In this document: in pieces, positions 8,115-15,638 of the stretch
Layout: the number at the start of each line of letters is the position of its first letter
How positions within the stretch are numbered: position 1 is the stretch's first letter
Assembly: GCF_011682145.1 (NCBI RefSeq)
Contig: NZ_WHJH01000035.1
Coordinates: 1 to 64,000 of the forward strand
Length of the DNA stretch: 64,000 bases
Direction: 5' to 3'
DNA from: Massilia mucilaginosa
Lineage (GTDB): Bacteria; Pseudomonadota; Gammaproteobacteria; Burkholderiales; Burkholderiaceae_D
Notes under the pieces: model-generated
The model's input: the letters and a program-made list of their open reading frames with translations, nothing else
Told to the model about the DNA's origin: nothing
Databases searched by the model: none
Program-made: the position numbers and the translations under genes

Positions 8115-8456
8115 TCAGTCGCCGCCGGAGCCGCCACCGTCTCCGCCGCCGCTGTCACCGCTGTCGCCGCCATCGTCATCGCTGCCGCCCCGGTCGCGTG
8201 ACGGGCGATGATGCTCGCGCTCGCCGGTGACGTCATGCTCTTGCTGGCGTCCCGCGCGTAGGCGGCGCGCCATTTCTTCTTTCTGTGCGATCTTCATGCG
8301 CCGCATCTTGGACCCGGCGATGTACCAGACTATTGACAAAGGGAACACACAATAGCCCAAAAAGGTCATAATGCCTGCGACAATACTGTGCTCGATTATC
8401 TCAGTAGCCGCCATCAGTCCGACCACATAGATCCATGCAATAGCGACAAGCCACAT
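8115..8456 (-). CDS. Small two-helix membrane protein with Gly/Asp/Ser-rich tail
   Basis: 113 residues, unrecognised. It starts MWLVAIAWIYVVGLMAATEI (first membrane helix), followed by a second helix around IVAGIMTFLGYCVFPLSIVW. A basic cytoplasmic stretch (KMRRMKIAQKEEMARRLRAG) comes next, and the tail is almost only Gly, Asp and Ser. ATG 8456 has AAGGAAAG at ideal spacing, which decides the start. It ends just past pgeF (convergent) and its 5' end faces the phaC start, so the 28-base gap must hold two translation starts. The low-complexity tail may be a coding accident of GC-rich DNA or a flexible linker. Confidence 0.7.
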   Translation of the reverse strand: MWLVAIAWIYVVGLMAATEIIEHSIVAGIMTFLGYCVFPLSIVWYIAGSKMRRMKIAQKEEMARRLRAGRQQEHDVTGEREHHRPSRDRGGSDDDGGDSGDSGGGDGGGSGGD

Positions 8457-8484
8457 ACAACTTTCCTTGGAAAAGATTGAAACA

Positions 8485-10290
8485 ATGAACGCAAACATGA
8501 ATATGCCCGACCCGCAAGCGATGGCCTCCGCATGGATGTCGCAAATGACCGATCCATCCGCCTGGCAGGCCCTGTTCCGCCCGGCACCGCTCGATACCAG
8601 CCCGGTCGCCAGCCTGCTCAAGGACGCCGGTGCCACCATTCCGCAGCAGGCGCTCGAAGCGCTGCGCAACGACTATCTGCAAAAAGCAGCGGGATTGTGG
8701 CAGGAATTTCTTTCCGGTAAAACCCCTGCGCTGGCCGACCGCCGCTTTGCCGCGCCGGAATGGCTGTCCAATCCGATGTCGGCCTTCAGTGCCGCATCAT
8801 ACCTGTTAAACGCCGAATTCCTGACCGCCATGGCCAATGCCGTCGAGGCGGGCCCGCGCGAACGCCAGAAAATCCGCTTCGCCGTGCAGCAGATGGTGGA
8901 CGCCATGTCGCCGGCCAATTTTTTGGCAACCAATCCGGAAGCGCAGCAAAAACTCATCGAAACCAAGGGCGAGAGCCTGACCCGCGGCTTGTCCAATATG
9001 CTGGGCGATATGCAGAAAGGGCGCATTTCGCTGTCGGACGAGTCGGCCTTTGAAGTCGGCCGCAACGTCGCCACCACGCCGGGCCAGGTGGTGTTCGAAA
9101 ACCATCTGTTCCAGCTGATCCAGTACAGCCCGGCCACGCCGACCGTGCACCAGGTGCCGCTGCTGATGATGCCGCCTTGCATCAACAAGTTCTACATCCT
9201 CGATTTGCAGCCGGAAAACTCGGTGGTGCGTTACTCGGTGGAGCAGGGAAACACCGTGTTCCTGGTGTCGTGGCGCAATCCGGACGCCTCGCTGGGCGGC
9301 ACCACCTGGGATGACTACGTCGAGACCGGTGCGATCAAGGCGATCGAGGTCACGCGCGCCATTTCCGGCAGCGACAAGGTCAACGCCTTCGGCTTTTGCG
9401 TCGGCGGCACCATCATGAGCACGGCGCTGGCGGTATTGGCGGCGCGCGGCGAGCAGCCGGCCGCCAGCCTGACCTTGCTCACCACCTTGCTCGACTTCGA
9501 CGACACCGGCGTGCTGGAAGTGTTCATCGACGAGACCCAGGTCGCGATGCGCGAAAAAGCCCTAGCCAAAGGCGGATTGATGCCGGGGCGCGACCTGGCG
9601 ACAACGTTTTCGTCCCTGCGCCCGAACGACCTGGTGTGGAACTATGTGCAGTCGAACTATCTGAAGGGCAAGGAACCGCCGCCGTTCGACTTGTTGTACT
9701 GGAACTCGGACAGCACCAACCTGCCAGGCCCGATGTTTTGCTGGTATCTGCGCAATACCTACCTGGAAAACAGCCTCAAGGAGCCGGGCAAGCTGACCGT
9801 GGCCGGCTCGCCGGTGAACCTGGGTGCGATCGATGCGCCGGTGTTCGTGTACGGCTCGCGCGAAGACCACATCGTGCCGTGGAAGGCCAGTTATGCGTCG
9901 ATGCATCTGCTCAATCCCGGCAAGGCAGGGGCCAACCGCTTCGTGCTGGGCGCGTCCGGGCACATTGCCGGGGTGATCAATCCGGCATCGAAGAACAAGC
10001 GCAGCTACTGGACCAACGATCCCGCGCCGGCTACCGCGCCGGCTGCCGCGGTCAAGGGCAAGGGCAAAGCCAAGGCCAGGGCCGAGGTGGAAGCCGGCGC
10101 CGCCGTCCCGCCAGCCGAGCAATGGTTCGGCGGTGCCACCGAGCACCTCGGCAGTTGGTGGCCGGAATGGGCGGCATTTCTGGCCGCTCACGGTGGTAAG
10201 AATGTCAGTGCCCCAAAGAAACATGGAAATGCCGACTTCCAGCCGATCGAGCCGGCGCCGGGGCGTTACGTGAAGGTTCGCGCGGACTGA
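8485..10290 (+). CDS. phaC: Class I poly(3-hydroxyalkanoate) synthase PhaC
   Basis: 601 residues, the class I size. The lipase-like box FGFCVGGTIMSTALA carries the nucleophilic Cys (about residue 310). The catalytic Asp lies in VYGSREDHIVPW and the His in GASGHIAGVINP, with FWNSDSTNLPGPM-type sequence (YWNSDSTNLPGPMFCWYLRN) between them. The enzyme polymerises hydroxyacyl-CoA into PHA granules. ATG 8485 is chosen over TTG 8467 because GGAAAAGA lies upstream and the family begins there. An odd point is the Lys/Ala-rich insert AVKGKGKAKARAEVEAGAA, placed between the His motif and the final EHLGSWWPEW block. phaR lies downstream; phaA/phaB are not in the window. Confidence 0.95.
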   Translation: MNANMNMPDPQAMASAWMSQMTDPSAWQALFRPAPLDTSPVASLLKDAGATIPQQALEALRNDYLQKAAGLWQEFLSGKTPALADRRFAAPEWLSNPMSAFSAASYLLNAEFLTAMANAVEAGPRERQKIRFAVQQMVDAMSPANFLATNPEAQQKLIETKGESLTRGLSNMLGDMQKGRISLSDESAFEVGRNVATTPGQVVFENHLFQLIQYSPATPTVHQVPLLMMPPCINKFYILDLQPENSVVRYSVEQGNTVFLVSWRNPDASLGGTTWDDYVETGAIKAIEVTRAISGSDKVNAFGFCVGGTIMSTALAVLAARGEQPAASLTLLTTLLDFDDTGVLEVFIDETQVAMREKALAKGGLMPGRDLATTFSSLRPNDLVWNYVQSNYLKGKEPPPFDLLYWNSDSTNLPGPMFCWYLRNTYLENSLKEPGKLTVAGSPVNLGAIDAPVFVYGSREDHIVPWKASYASMHLLNPGKAGANRFVLGASGHIAGVINPASKNKRSYWTNDPAPATAPAAAVKGKGKAKARAEVEAGAAVPPAEQWFGGATEHLGSWWPEWAAFLAAHGGKNVSAPKKHGNADFQPIEPAPGRYVKVRAD

Positions 10291-10300
10291 ACCGGACAGT

Positions 10301-10330
10301 AGTACCGGGCAACGGGCGTTGCCTGGTACT
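10301..10330 (+). terminator. Long hairpin after phaC
   Basis: A 13-base stem (AGTACCGGGCAAC, loop GGGC, GTTGCCTGGTACT) starts 10 bases past the phaC stop, with one G-T wobble pair. No T run follows, so it may stabilise the mRNA 3' end or act as a Rho-assisted stop rather than as a classical terminator. Confidence 0.6.
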
Positions 10331-10401
10331 TACAGTTTAGGTGCGGCGCACTATTTGCTGCACACGGCCGCGTAAAGTGGTATTTTTGCGAATATCCACT
10401 C

Positions 10402-10453
10402 TATAATGCAAAAAGTAGGCGTGTCAGGAGCGGACCTCAGTCCGCTTTTTTTT
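10402..10453 (+). promoter_or_regulatory. phaR leader: -10-like box followed at once by an intrinsic terminator
   Basis: A perfect TATAAT hexamer (10402-10407) is followed about 20 bases later by a 7-bp stem, AGCGGAC-ctca-GTCCGCT (10429-10446), and eight T residues. This is a textbook terminator lying 47 bases upstream of the phaR start. It may end phaC transcription, or, if the TATAAT is used, cut a short leader transcript before phaR. The -35 region is weak (no good TTGACA 16-18 bases upstream), so promoter use is unproven. Confidence 0.6.
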
Positions 10454-10499
10454 CGTGATCAGTCAACATGCGCTGCGGCGCAATAAGTGGAACCTTGAG

Positions 10500-11054
10500 A
10501 TGAGTAGTGCAAAAAAGAGTACGGAACGCCTGATCAAGAAGTACCCGAATCGTCGTCTGTACGATACCCAGACCAGTTCGTATATCACCCTGACCGACGT
10601 CAAGCAGCTGGTGCTCGACGCCGATGAGTTCACCGTCATCGACGCCAAGAGCAGCGAAGACCTGACCCGCAGCATTTTGCTGCAAATCATTCTGGAAGAA
10701 GAAGCGAACGGCGCGCCGATGTTTTCGAGCGGTGTGTTGTCGCAGATCATCCGCTATTACGGCCACGCCATGCAGGGGATGATGGGCTCCTACCTGGAGA
10801 AAAATGTCCAGGCGTTCACGGACATCCAGAACAAGTTCACCACCGGCCAGACCGGGGCGTTCGAAGGGAAGCCGTTCAGCCCCGAGATGTGGACCCAGTT
10901 CATGAATGTGCAGGGTCCGATGATGCAGGGGATGATGAACAACTACATCGACCAGAGCAAGAACCTGTTCGTGCAGATGCAGGAACAGATGCAGAACCAG
11001 AGCAAGAGCATTTTCGGGGCGGCGTTTCCGTTTCCGCCGGTGGAGAAGAAGTAA
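10500..11054 (+). CDS. phaR: Polyhydroxyalkanoate synthesis repressor PhaR
   Basis: 184 residues. The N-terminal DNA-binding PHB_acc_N domain reads RLIKKYPNRRLYDTQTSSYI followed by TLTDVKQLVLD. The PHB-accumulation domain follows with ARSSEDLTRSILLQII-type sequence (AKSSEDLTRSILLQIILEEE). The C-terminal half is Met/Gln-rich (MQGMMNNYIDQSKNLFVQMQ), as expected for the granule-binding part. PhaR binds PHA granules and represses phasin and its own gene when free. ATG 10500 is chosen by family start. The strong terminator just upstream separates it from phaC, so it probably has its own promoter. Confidence 0.95.
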   Translation: MSSAKKSTERLIKKYPNRRLYDTQTSSYITLTDVKQLVLDADEFTVIDAKSSEDLTRSILLQIILEEEANGAPMFSSGVLSQIIRYYGHAMQGMMGSYLEKNVQAFTDIQNKFTTGQTGAFEGKPFSPEMWTQFMNVQGPMMQGMMNNYIDQSKNLFVQMQEQMQNQSKSIFGAAFPFPPVEKK

Positions 11055-11090
11055 TTCTCTTTTCAGCGCGAAAGCTGGCGTAGCCCATTT

Positions 11091-11118
11091 CGTCGTCCCC
11101 GCCTTCGCGGGGACGACG
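11091..11118. repeat. REP-like perfect palindrome
   Basis: A perfect 12-base stem, CGTCGTCCCCGC, with loop CTTC and the complementary arm GCGGGGACGACG. It lies between phaR and rimO, 36 bases after the phaR stop. Palindromes of this type with a CCCCGC core are widely dispersed in proteobacterial intergenic DNA. It may also terminate or protect the phaR transcript. Confidence 0.7.
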
Positions 11119-11227
11119 GACTCAATAGTGGCGCGAGCACCAATGGCTGCCGGCAACACTCAAACCACCAACTCCCCCTCCCAAACAGGTATAATCGCAG
11201 ATTACCCTGCTTTATTGTGCCTCCAAC

Positions 11228-12607
11228 ATGTCCGAACTTCGTCGTATTCCCCTTCCTGGTGCCGCTCCTAAAGTCGGCTTTGTCTCGCTCGGCTGCCCCA
11301 AAGCGCTGGTCGACTCCGAACAGATCCTGACCCAGCTGCGCGCCGAAGGCTACGAGACCGCCAAGTCGTACGAAGGTGCGGATCTGGTCATCGTCAACAC
11401 CTGCGGCTTCATCGATGCCGCCGTGCAGGAATCGCTCGACGCCATCGGCGAAGCGCTGGCCGAAAACGGCCGCGTCATCGTCACCGGCTGCCTCGGCGCC
11501 AAAAAAGATGCTGCAGGCGACGACATCATCATGAAAGTGCACCCGAAAGTGCTGGCCGTGACCGGTCCGCACGCCCTCGGCGAAGTGATGGACTCGGTCC
11601 ACCTGCACCTGCCCAAGCCGCACGAGCCGTTTTTCGACCTGGTGCCGGCGCAAGGCATCAAGCTGACCCCGAAACATTACGCATACCTCAAGATTTCCGA
11701 AGGCTGCAACCACCGTTGCAGTTTCTGCATCATCCCGTCGATGCGCGGCGACCTCGTGTCGCGCCCGATCGCCGACCTGATGATGGAAGCCGAAAACCTG
11801 TTCAAGGCCGGCGTCAAGGAATTGCTGGTCATCTCGCAAGACACCAGCGCCTACGGCGTCGACGTCAAGTTCCGCTCCGGTTTCTGGAACGGCCGCCCGG
11901 TCAAGACCCACATGACGCAGCTGGTCGAAGCGCTCGGCCAGCTGGCCGCGCAGTTCGGCGCCTGGGTGCGCCTGCACTACGTGTATCCGTATCCGCACGT
12001 CGACCAGATCATCCCGATGATGAGCGGCGGCTCGGTCCTGCCTTACCTCGACATTCCGATGCAGCACGCCCATCCGGACGTGCTCAAGCGCATGAAGCGC
12101 CCGGCCAGCGGCGAGAAGAACCTCGACCGCATCCAGGCCTGGCGCGCCATGAATCCGGACCTGACGATCCGCTCGACCTTCATCGCCGGCTTCCCGGGCG
12201 AGACCGAAGCCGAATTCGAATACCTGCTGGACTTCCTCAAGGAAGCCCAGATCGACCGCCTCGGCTGCTTTGCGTATTCGCCGGTGGAAGGCGCGACCGC
12301 CAACCTGCTCGACAATCCGGTGCCGGACGAAGTGCGCGAAGAACGCCGCGGCCGCGTCATGCTTCTGCAAGAAGAAATCTCGGCCAAGCGCCTGCAGGCC
12401 AAGGTCGGCAAGACCATGCGCGTGCTGGTCGATGAAGTCGGCGCCAAAGAGGCCATCGGCCGCTCGTGGGCCGACGCCCCCGAAATCGACGGCGTGGTCC
12501 ACATCAAGCGTTCGCTGGTGCCGGGCAAGAAGCTCACCGTCGGCGAATTTGCCGAGGTCACCATCACCGCCGCCGACGCCCACGATCTCTGGGCTTCGGT
12601 CGTCTAG
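11228..12607 (+). CDS. rimO: Ribosomal protein S12 methylthiotransferase RimO
   Basis: 459 residues. The N-terminal UPF0004 domain has [17 protein letters not shown] and [10 protein letters not shown] with cluster-binding cysteines, and VTGCLGAKK supplies the third. The radical-SAM motif [17 protein letters not shown] (C-x3-C-x2-C) binds the second 4Fe-4S cluster. Later [19 protein letters not shown] and the C-terminal TRAM region ([20 protein letters not shown]) are family-typical. The enzyme adds a methylthio group to Asp88 of ribosomal protein S12. A TATAAT hexamer at 11190-11195 is a likely -10 box for this gene. Confidence 0.97.
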   Translation: MSELRRIPLPGAAPKVGFVSLGCPKALVDSEQILTQLRAEGYETAKSYEGADLVIVNTCGFIDAAVQESLDAIGEALAENGRVIVTGCLGAKKDAAGDDIIMKVHPKVLAVTGPHALGEVMDSVHLHLPKPHEPFFDLVPAQGIKLTPKHYAYLKISEGCNHRCSFCIIPSMRGDLVSRPIADLMMEAENLFKAGVKELLVISQDTSAYGVDVKFRSGFWNGRPVKTHMTQLVEALGQLAAQFGAWVRLHYVYPYPHVDQIIPMMSGGSVLPYLDIPMQHAHPDVLKRMKRPASGEKNLDRIQAWRAMNPDLTIRSTFIAGFPGETEAEFEYLLDFLKEAQIDRLGCFAYSPVEGATANLLDNPVPDEVREERRGRVMLLQEEISAKRLQAKVGKTMRVLVDEVGAKEAIGRSWADAPEIDGVVHIKRSLVPGKKLTVGEFAEVTITAADAHDLWASVV

Positions 12608-12667
12608 TCCACCACGGCTGGCGCGGCCGCTGTGGTGGCCGCGCCGCCACCGCACAGCCGCCAGCCG

Positions 12668-13828
12668 ATGACAACTTCCCCGCAGACCCGCCTCATTCAC
12701 GACGCCTACGAGCCGCCCGCCGGCTTCGCGGCGTTTCCCACCCCGATCCATCACGCCTCGACAGTCCTGTTCAAGGATGTCGCGGCGATGCGTTCGGGCG
12801 ACTGGAAAGACAAGAGCGCTTATACCTACGGCTTGCACGGCACGCCCACCACCTTCACGCTGGAAGCGCGCCTGGCCGCCATCGAAGACGGCAAGTTCTG
12901 CCTGCTGGCGCCGAGCGGGCTGGCGGCGATCGCCATGGTCGATTTTGCGCTGCTCAAGAGCGGCGACGACGTGCTCTTGCCCGACAATGTGTACAACCCG
13001 AACCGTGAATTGGGGCGCTGGCTGAGCGAGGACTTCGGCGTCACGGCGCGCTATTACGATCCGATGATCGGGGCCGGCATCGCCGCGCTGATGCAGCCCA
13101 ATACACGGCTGGTCTGGACCGAGGCGCCGGGTTCGGTGTCGATGGAAGTGCCGGACTTGCCAGGCATCTGCGCGGCGGCGCATGCCGCCGGCGCGCTGGT
13201 GGCGCTCGATAACACCTGGTCGGCCGGGCTGGCGCTGCGCGGCTTCGAGCTGGGCGTGGACATCATCATGCAGGCGCTGACCAAGTACCAGTCGGGCGGC
13301 TCGGATGTGCTGATGGGCGCCGTCATCACGCGCGAGCGCGCACTCAACGACCGGCTGGCCATGGCGCATATGCGCCTGGGACTGGGCGTGAGCGCGGACG
13401 ACGCCTATCTGGTGCTGCGCTCGTTGCCGACCATGCGGCTGCGCTTCGACGCGCACGACGCGGCGGCGCGCAAGGTGGCGGCGTGGCTCAAGACGCGCCC
13501 GGAAATTGCGCGGGTGCTGCATCCGGCGTTTGCCGATTGTCCGGGCCACGCGCACTGGAAGCGCGACTTTAGCGGCGCGGGCGGTTTGTTTTCGGTGGTG
13601 TTCGATGGGCGTTACAGCGAACAGCAGACCGACCGCTTTGTCGACAGCCTGGCCTTGTTCGGCATCGGCTACAGCTGGGGCGGGGCGAACAGCCTGGTCA
13701 TGCCGTACCGGATGCGGGCGATGCGCAAGGGGTGGACCGATGCGGGGGTGCTGGTGCGCTTCAATATCGGGCTGGAGGACGCCGATGATCTGATCGCGGA
13801 TCTGGAACAAGGACTGGCGCGGCTGTAG
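12668..13828 (+). CDS. metC: Cystathionine beta-lyase (PLP enzyme, Cys/Met metabolism family)
   Basis: 386 residues. TRLIHDAYEPPAGFAAFPTP and TYGLHGTPTTFTLEARLA are the substrate- and PLP-contacting N-terminal segments. LLAPSGLAAIAMVDFAL binds the cofactor phosphate. VALDNTWSAGLALRGFELG holds the PLP-ring Asp, and QALTKYQSGGSDVLMGAV holds the Schiff-base lysine. The C-terminal YSWGGANSLVMPY fits the beta-lyase rather than the gamma-lyase or synthase branch. It converts cystathionine to homocysteine, pyruvate and ammonia. ATG 12668 fits the family N-terminus; an in-frame GTG at 12632 would add a Pro-rich stretch. It follows rimO by 60 bases. Confidence 0.9.
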   Translation: MTTSPQTRLIHDAYEPPAGFAAFPTPIHHASTVLFKDVAAMRSGDWKDKSAYTYGLHGTPTTFTLEARLAAIEDGKFCLLAPSGLAAIAMVDFALLKSGDDVLLPDNVYNPNRELGRWLSEDFGVTARYYDPMIGAGIAALMQPNTRLVWTEAPGSVSMEVPDLPGICAAAHAAGALVALDNTWSAGLALRGFELGVDIIMQALTKYQSGGSDVLMGAVITRERALNDRLAMAHMRLGLGVSADDAYLVLRSLPTMRLRFDAHDAAARKVAAWLKTRPEIARVLHPAFADCPGHAHWKRDFSGAGGLFSVVFDGRYSEQQTDRFVDSLALFGIGYSWGGANSLVMPYRMRAMRKGWTDAGVLVRFNIGLEDADDLIADLEQGLARL

Positions 13829-13850
13829 CCTGCCAGTCCCTCTACATCGA

Positions 13851-14198
13851 TTACGCCGGCATCGCCTGGTTCTTCTCCAGGTCGAAGAACCCTTTCAGCA
13901 GGCGATACGCCTTCCAGATCCAGGCCAGTCCGCCGATGACCCACGCGAGGAACAGGCCGATACCGAACAGCCAGCCCAGCGCCACCGCGAAGAAAATGGC
14001 GACCACCATCCAGAACACGAACCACCAGAACGAGCGGATCATCCAGCTGTGATGGCTGTAGACAAACGTGCCTTGCGCGTCACCGCGTTTGATGTAGTTG
14101 ACGATCAGCGGGATGATCGACAGCATGCCCAGCGAAAAAACCAATGCCAGCGCGTGCACGATGTACAGAATCCGCGCCATGTTTTTTTGTTCTTCCAT
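13851..14198 (-). CDS. DUF4870-like membrane protein
   Basis: 115 residues with three predicted membrane helices: ILYIVHALALVFSLGMLSII, then FWWFVFWMVVAIFFAVALGW, and LFLAWVIGGLAWIWKAYRLL. The loop VNYIKRGDAQGTFVYSHHSW is a typical feature of the DUF4870 family, whose role is unknown. ATG 14198 is preceded by TTGGAG at good spacing and is preferred over ATG 14228. It is convergent with metC; a 29-base interrupted inverted repeat (GGACTGGC..GCCAGTCC, 13812-13840) at the junction lacks a T run. Confidence 0.75.
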   Translation of the reverse strand: MEEQKNMARILYIVHALALVFSLGMLSIIPLIVNYIKRGDAQGTFVYSHHSWMIRSFWWFVFWMVVAIFFAVALGWLFGIGLFLAWVIGGLAWIWKAYRLLKGFFDLEKNQAMPA

Positions 14199-14303
14199 AT
14201 TTCGCTCCAAGATAAGTTCTTGCGTCATGTTTCATGCTCCTTTAGCAATACGAGCCGATTGTAGCAGCCCCGCAGCGGCCTTTCCGCACATTTTGCATGC
14301 ATA

Positions 14304-14747
14304 TCATGCATGCCGCATCAGAGCGTCCACCCAGGAAACGATTCCGTTCACATCCATCGCACCCGGCTGGCGCGCCACTTCGCGGCCGTTGCGAAACAGC
14401 GCCAGGGTGGGAATGCTGCGGATGTTGTAGCGCGCCGCCAGGTCCTGCAGATGCTCGGTATCGACCTTGAGCAGGCGCACGCGCGGCTCGAGCCGCCTGG
14501 CCGCCTGCAGATAGGCCGGCGCCATCTGCTTGCACGGTCCGCACCACCCGGCCCAGAAATCGACCAGCACCGGAATATCGTTGCGCTCGATGTGCTTGTT
14601 GAAGCGCGCCGTGTTGACGTCGAGCGGCGTGGCAACGAACAGCTCCTTCGCGCATTTGCCGCACACCGGCGTGTCTTTCAGGCGCTCCTGGGCGAGCCGG
14701 TTGACCGCTTCGCAATGCGGGCAGACGATGTGGACGGGGTCGGTCAT
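14304..14747 (-). CDS. trxC: Thioredoxin TrxC (thioredoxin 2)
   Basis: 147 residues. The N-terminal zinc ribbon has two Cys pairs (HIVCPHCEAVNRL and PVCGKCAKELF), which set TrxC apart from TrxA. The thioredoxin fold follows with the redox motif DFWAGWCGPCKQMAP, cis-Pro in IRSIPTLALF, and GREVARQPGAM. It reduces cytoplasmic protein disulfides and is often OxyR-controlled under oxidative stress. The ATG at 14747 has a near-perfect AGGAGG site upstream, which suggests strong translation. Confidence 0.95.
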   Translation of the reverse strand: MTDPVHIVCPHCEAVNRLAQERLKDTPVCGKCAKELFVATPLDVNTARFNKHIERNDIPVLVDFWAGWCGPCKQMAPAYLQAARRLEPRVRLLKVDTEHLQDLAARYNIRSIPTLALFRNGREVARQPGAMDVNGIVSWVDALMRHA

Positions 14748-14846
14748 GAAATCCTCCTGCGTACGGATTGGTAAAACGCCATTGTAGACCGGGCGCCGTC
14801 CAAGCGTGTTCGGCCTGGCGCGCGAGGGCTGCTACACTTTCTCGCC

Positions 14847-15638
14847 ATGACATCTCAACGACTTCCATCTGGCGGCGTGCTGCGCATCGGCTGCGCCGGC
14901 TGGACCATTTCGCGCGAGGCGGCGCCGTCCTTCGATGCCGAAGGCAGCCACCTGGAGCGCTATGCCCGGGTGCTCGGCACGGTCGAAATCAACTCGTCCT
15001 TTTACCGGCCGCACCAGCCCAAGACCTACGCGCGCTGGGCCGCGAGCGTGCCGCCGGCGTTTCGTTTCGCGGTCAAGATGCCGCGCGCGATCACGCACGA
15101 TGCGGGCCTGGCCGGCATCGACGCGCCGCTGCGCCAGTTTGCCGGCGAGGTCGGGGCGCTGGGCGAAAAGCTCGGCTGCCTGCTGGTGCAGCTGCCGCCC
15201 AAGTTCGCGTTTGACGGCGCCGTGGCCGGCGATTTTTTCGCGCGCGTGAACGACACGTTCGGCTGCATGCTCGCCTGCGAAGCGCGCCATCCCAGCTGGT
15301 TCGGCGACGCTGCGAGCGCATTGCTCGAACGGGCGGGCGTCACGCGCGTGATCGCCGATCCGGCCAAGGGCCAGCATGGCCCGCACGTGCCGACCACGCA
15401 GGCGATCTACGTGCGCCTGCATGGCTCGCCGCGCATCTACTATTCCGCGTATTCGCCGGCCTACATTGCGCAGCTGGCGCGCGACATGGCGGTCCACGCG
15501 CAGCAGGGGCGCGATGTCTGGATCATCTTCGACAACACGGCGTCCGGCGCGGCGCTGCCCAATGCGCTGGCGCTGCGCACGGCGCTCGAACCTGGCCCGG
15601 GGCTCACGCCAGCGCCAGGTCCAGGTCTTCCAGCCTGA
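14847..15638 (+). CDS. DUF72 (YecE) family protein
   Basis: 263 residues. IGCAGWTISREAAPSF at the start, VEINSSFYRPHQPKTYARWA and FRFAVKMPRAITHD are typical of the TIM-barrel-like DUF72 family. ARHPSWFGD and YVRLHGSPRIYYSAYSP also fit. No biochemical role is established for the family. An odd point is the C-terminus (GPGLTPAPGPGLPA), which is Gly/Pro-rich and lies on the last codons of the opposite-strand histidine kinase, so the two coding regions overlap tail to tail by 35 bases. Confidence 0.88.
   Translation: MTSQRLPSGGVLRIGCAGWTISREAAPSFDAEGSHLERYARVLGTVEINSSFYRPHQPKTYARWAASVPPAFRFAVKMPRAITHDAGLAGIDAPLRQFAGEVGALGEKLGCLLVQLPPKFAFDGAVAGDFFARVNDTFGCMLACEARHPSWFGDAASALLERAGVTRVIADPAKGQHGPHVPTTQAIYVRLHGSPRIYYSAYSPAYIAQLARDMAVHAQQGRDVWIIFDNTASGAALPNALALRTALEPGPGLTPAPGPGLPA

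Noticed and set aside
8115-8200. Gly/Asp/Ser-rich tail as a possible RTX-type calcium-binding repeat
   Set aside because: The order GGSDDDGGDSGDSGGG lacks the nine-residue G-G-x-G-x-D-x-U-x periodicity and looks like simple codon slippage.
11063-13810. Very long open frame on the minus strand (over 900 codons)
   Set aside because: It is the antisense of rimO and metC. Long stop-free antisense frames are expected in G+C-rich codons; the Arg/His/Gly-rich product matches no family.
13812-13840. Interrupted inverted repeat at the end of metC as a terminator
   Set aside because: The arms (GGACTGGC/GCCAGTCC) pair, but the loop is about 13 bases and no T run follows.
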